From an uncultured Rhizobiaceae group bacterium (GTDB lineage Bacteria; Pseudomonadota; Alphaproteobacteria; Rhizobiales; Rhizobiaceae): a DNA stretch of 64,000 nucleotides. Shown here one piece after another: positions 63,468 to 64,000 of the stretch; the first letter of the stretch is position 1; every line of letters begins with the position of its first letter. A program made the position numbers and the translations under genes. The stretch spans positions 148,677-212,676 of the forward strand of contig CALHBJ010000004.1 of assembly GCA_937930845.1 (NCBI GenBank). The letters are read 5' to 3'. Under the pieces are notes generated by a model, which saw only the letters and a program-made list of their open reading frames with translations, was not told the DNA's origin and searched no databases.

Positions 63468-64000
63468 ATGGCGAAAGAAAAATTTGAACGTAACAAGCCG
63501 CATTGCAACATCGGCACGATTGGTCACGTTGACCATGGCAAGACGACGCTGACGGCTGCGATCACGAAGTATTTTGGTGATTTTCAGGCGTATGACCAGA
63601 TTGATGGCGCGCCGGAAGAGAAGGCCCGTGGTATCACGATTTCAACGGCTCACGTTGAGTATGAAACAGATGCTCGCCACTATGCCCACGTTGATTGCCC
63701 CGGCCACGCCGACTATGTGAAAAACATGATCACCGGTGCAGCCCAGATGGATGGCGGCATTTTGGTTTGTTCCGCTGCTGATGGCCCCATGCCCCAGACC
63801 CGCGAGCACATTTTGCTGGCCCGTCAGGTGGGTGTGCCTGCGCTTGTTGTTTTCCTCAACAAGGTTGACCAGGTGGACGATGAAGAGCTTCTGGAACTGG
63901 TTGAAATGGAAGTGCGTGAGCTTCTCGACACCTATGAGTTCCCCGGCGACGACATTCCAATCGTCAAGGGTTCTGCCCTGGCTGCGATGGAAGGCCGTGA
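63468..64000 (+). CDS. tuf: Elongation factor Tu, 3' end off the right edge
   Basis: The first 177 residues: [21 protein letters not shown]-loop GHVDHGKT, effector region [22 protein letters not shown] and NKVD. Delivers aminoacyl-tRNA to the ribosome. GGAGG lies about five bases before the ATG. 95 bases separate it from fusA. The rest is outside the window. Confidence 0.98.
   Translation, partial: MAKEKFERNKPHCNIGTIGHVDHGKTTLTAAITKYFGDFQAYDQIDGAPEEKARGITISTAHVEYETDARHYAHVDCPGHADYVKNMITGAAQMDGGILVCSAADGPMPQTREHILLARQVGVPALVVFLNKVDQVDDEELLELVEMEVRELLDTYEFPGDDIPIVKGSALAAMEGR

Overview
The window looks like chromosome from a moderate-GC alphaproteobacterium, most likely a marine member of Hyphomicrobiales/Rhizobiales. 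The reasons are a cobalamin-dependent NrdJ of about 1260 residues, a PuuD-type urate hydroxylase, an allantoinase-OHCU decarboxylase fusion, a Rhizobium-etli-type asparaginase and a beta-hydroxyaspartate cycle (BHAC) operon. The genus is inference.

Layout. Positions 1-1158 hold an apparent sulfur-handling operon (Crp/Fnr regulator, YgaP-like membrane protein, rhodanese cut by the window edge). Positions 1504-11696 hold a purine catabolism cluster: maeB and puuD overlapping, a LysR regulator, uraH, the puuE-uraD fusion, allE, an NCS2 permease, an ankyrin protein and a RidA-family protein. Positions 11993-17984 hold bhcABCD plus a terminal PrxQ-like peroxiredoxin, with bhcR divergent. Urate breakdown ends in glyoxylate. 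The BHAC condenses two glyoxylate into oxaloacetate, and malic enzyme can draw C4 acids to pyruvate, so 1.5-18 kb reads as one purine-to-central-carbon route. AllC (allantoate amidohydrolase) and ureidoglycolate lyase are not in the window.

Positions 18.5-19.9 kb carry three small secreted proteins, one built from five exact-length 22-residue repeats with C-x4-C pairs. Positions 20.1-25.7 kb hold a module of unknown substrate: FAD oxidoreductase, NitT/TauT-type ABC importer, GntR regulator and an atypical AroE-like dehydrogenase.

Positions 25.7-32.8 kb look like a laterally acquired defence island: a short tyrosine recombinase, a small helical ORF, an EVE-HNH protein (type IV restriction-like), a HEPN-like protein, and a Gabija-type GajB/GajA pair (UvrD helicase plus OLD nuclease).

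From 32.9 kb on is mostly housekeeping and envelope content: nrdJ with tandem NrdR boxes, a lytic transglycosylase, transporters, gpt, a CinA-like protein, a CAP protein, an acyl-CoA synthetase, a 1270-residue autotransporter with about seventeen 29-residue repeats, tRNA-Leu(UAA), asparaginase with a LysR regulator, hydrolases, MscS, a LytTR regulator, secreted lectin-like proteins, PilZ and OmpA proteins, and the str operon rpsL-rpsG-fusA-tuf running off the right edge.
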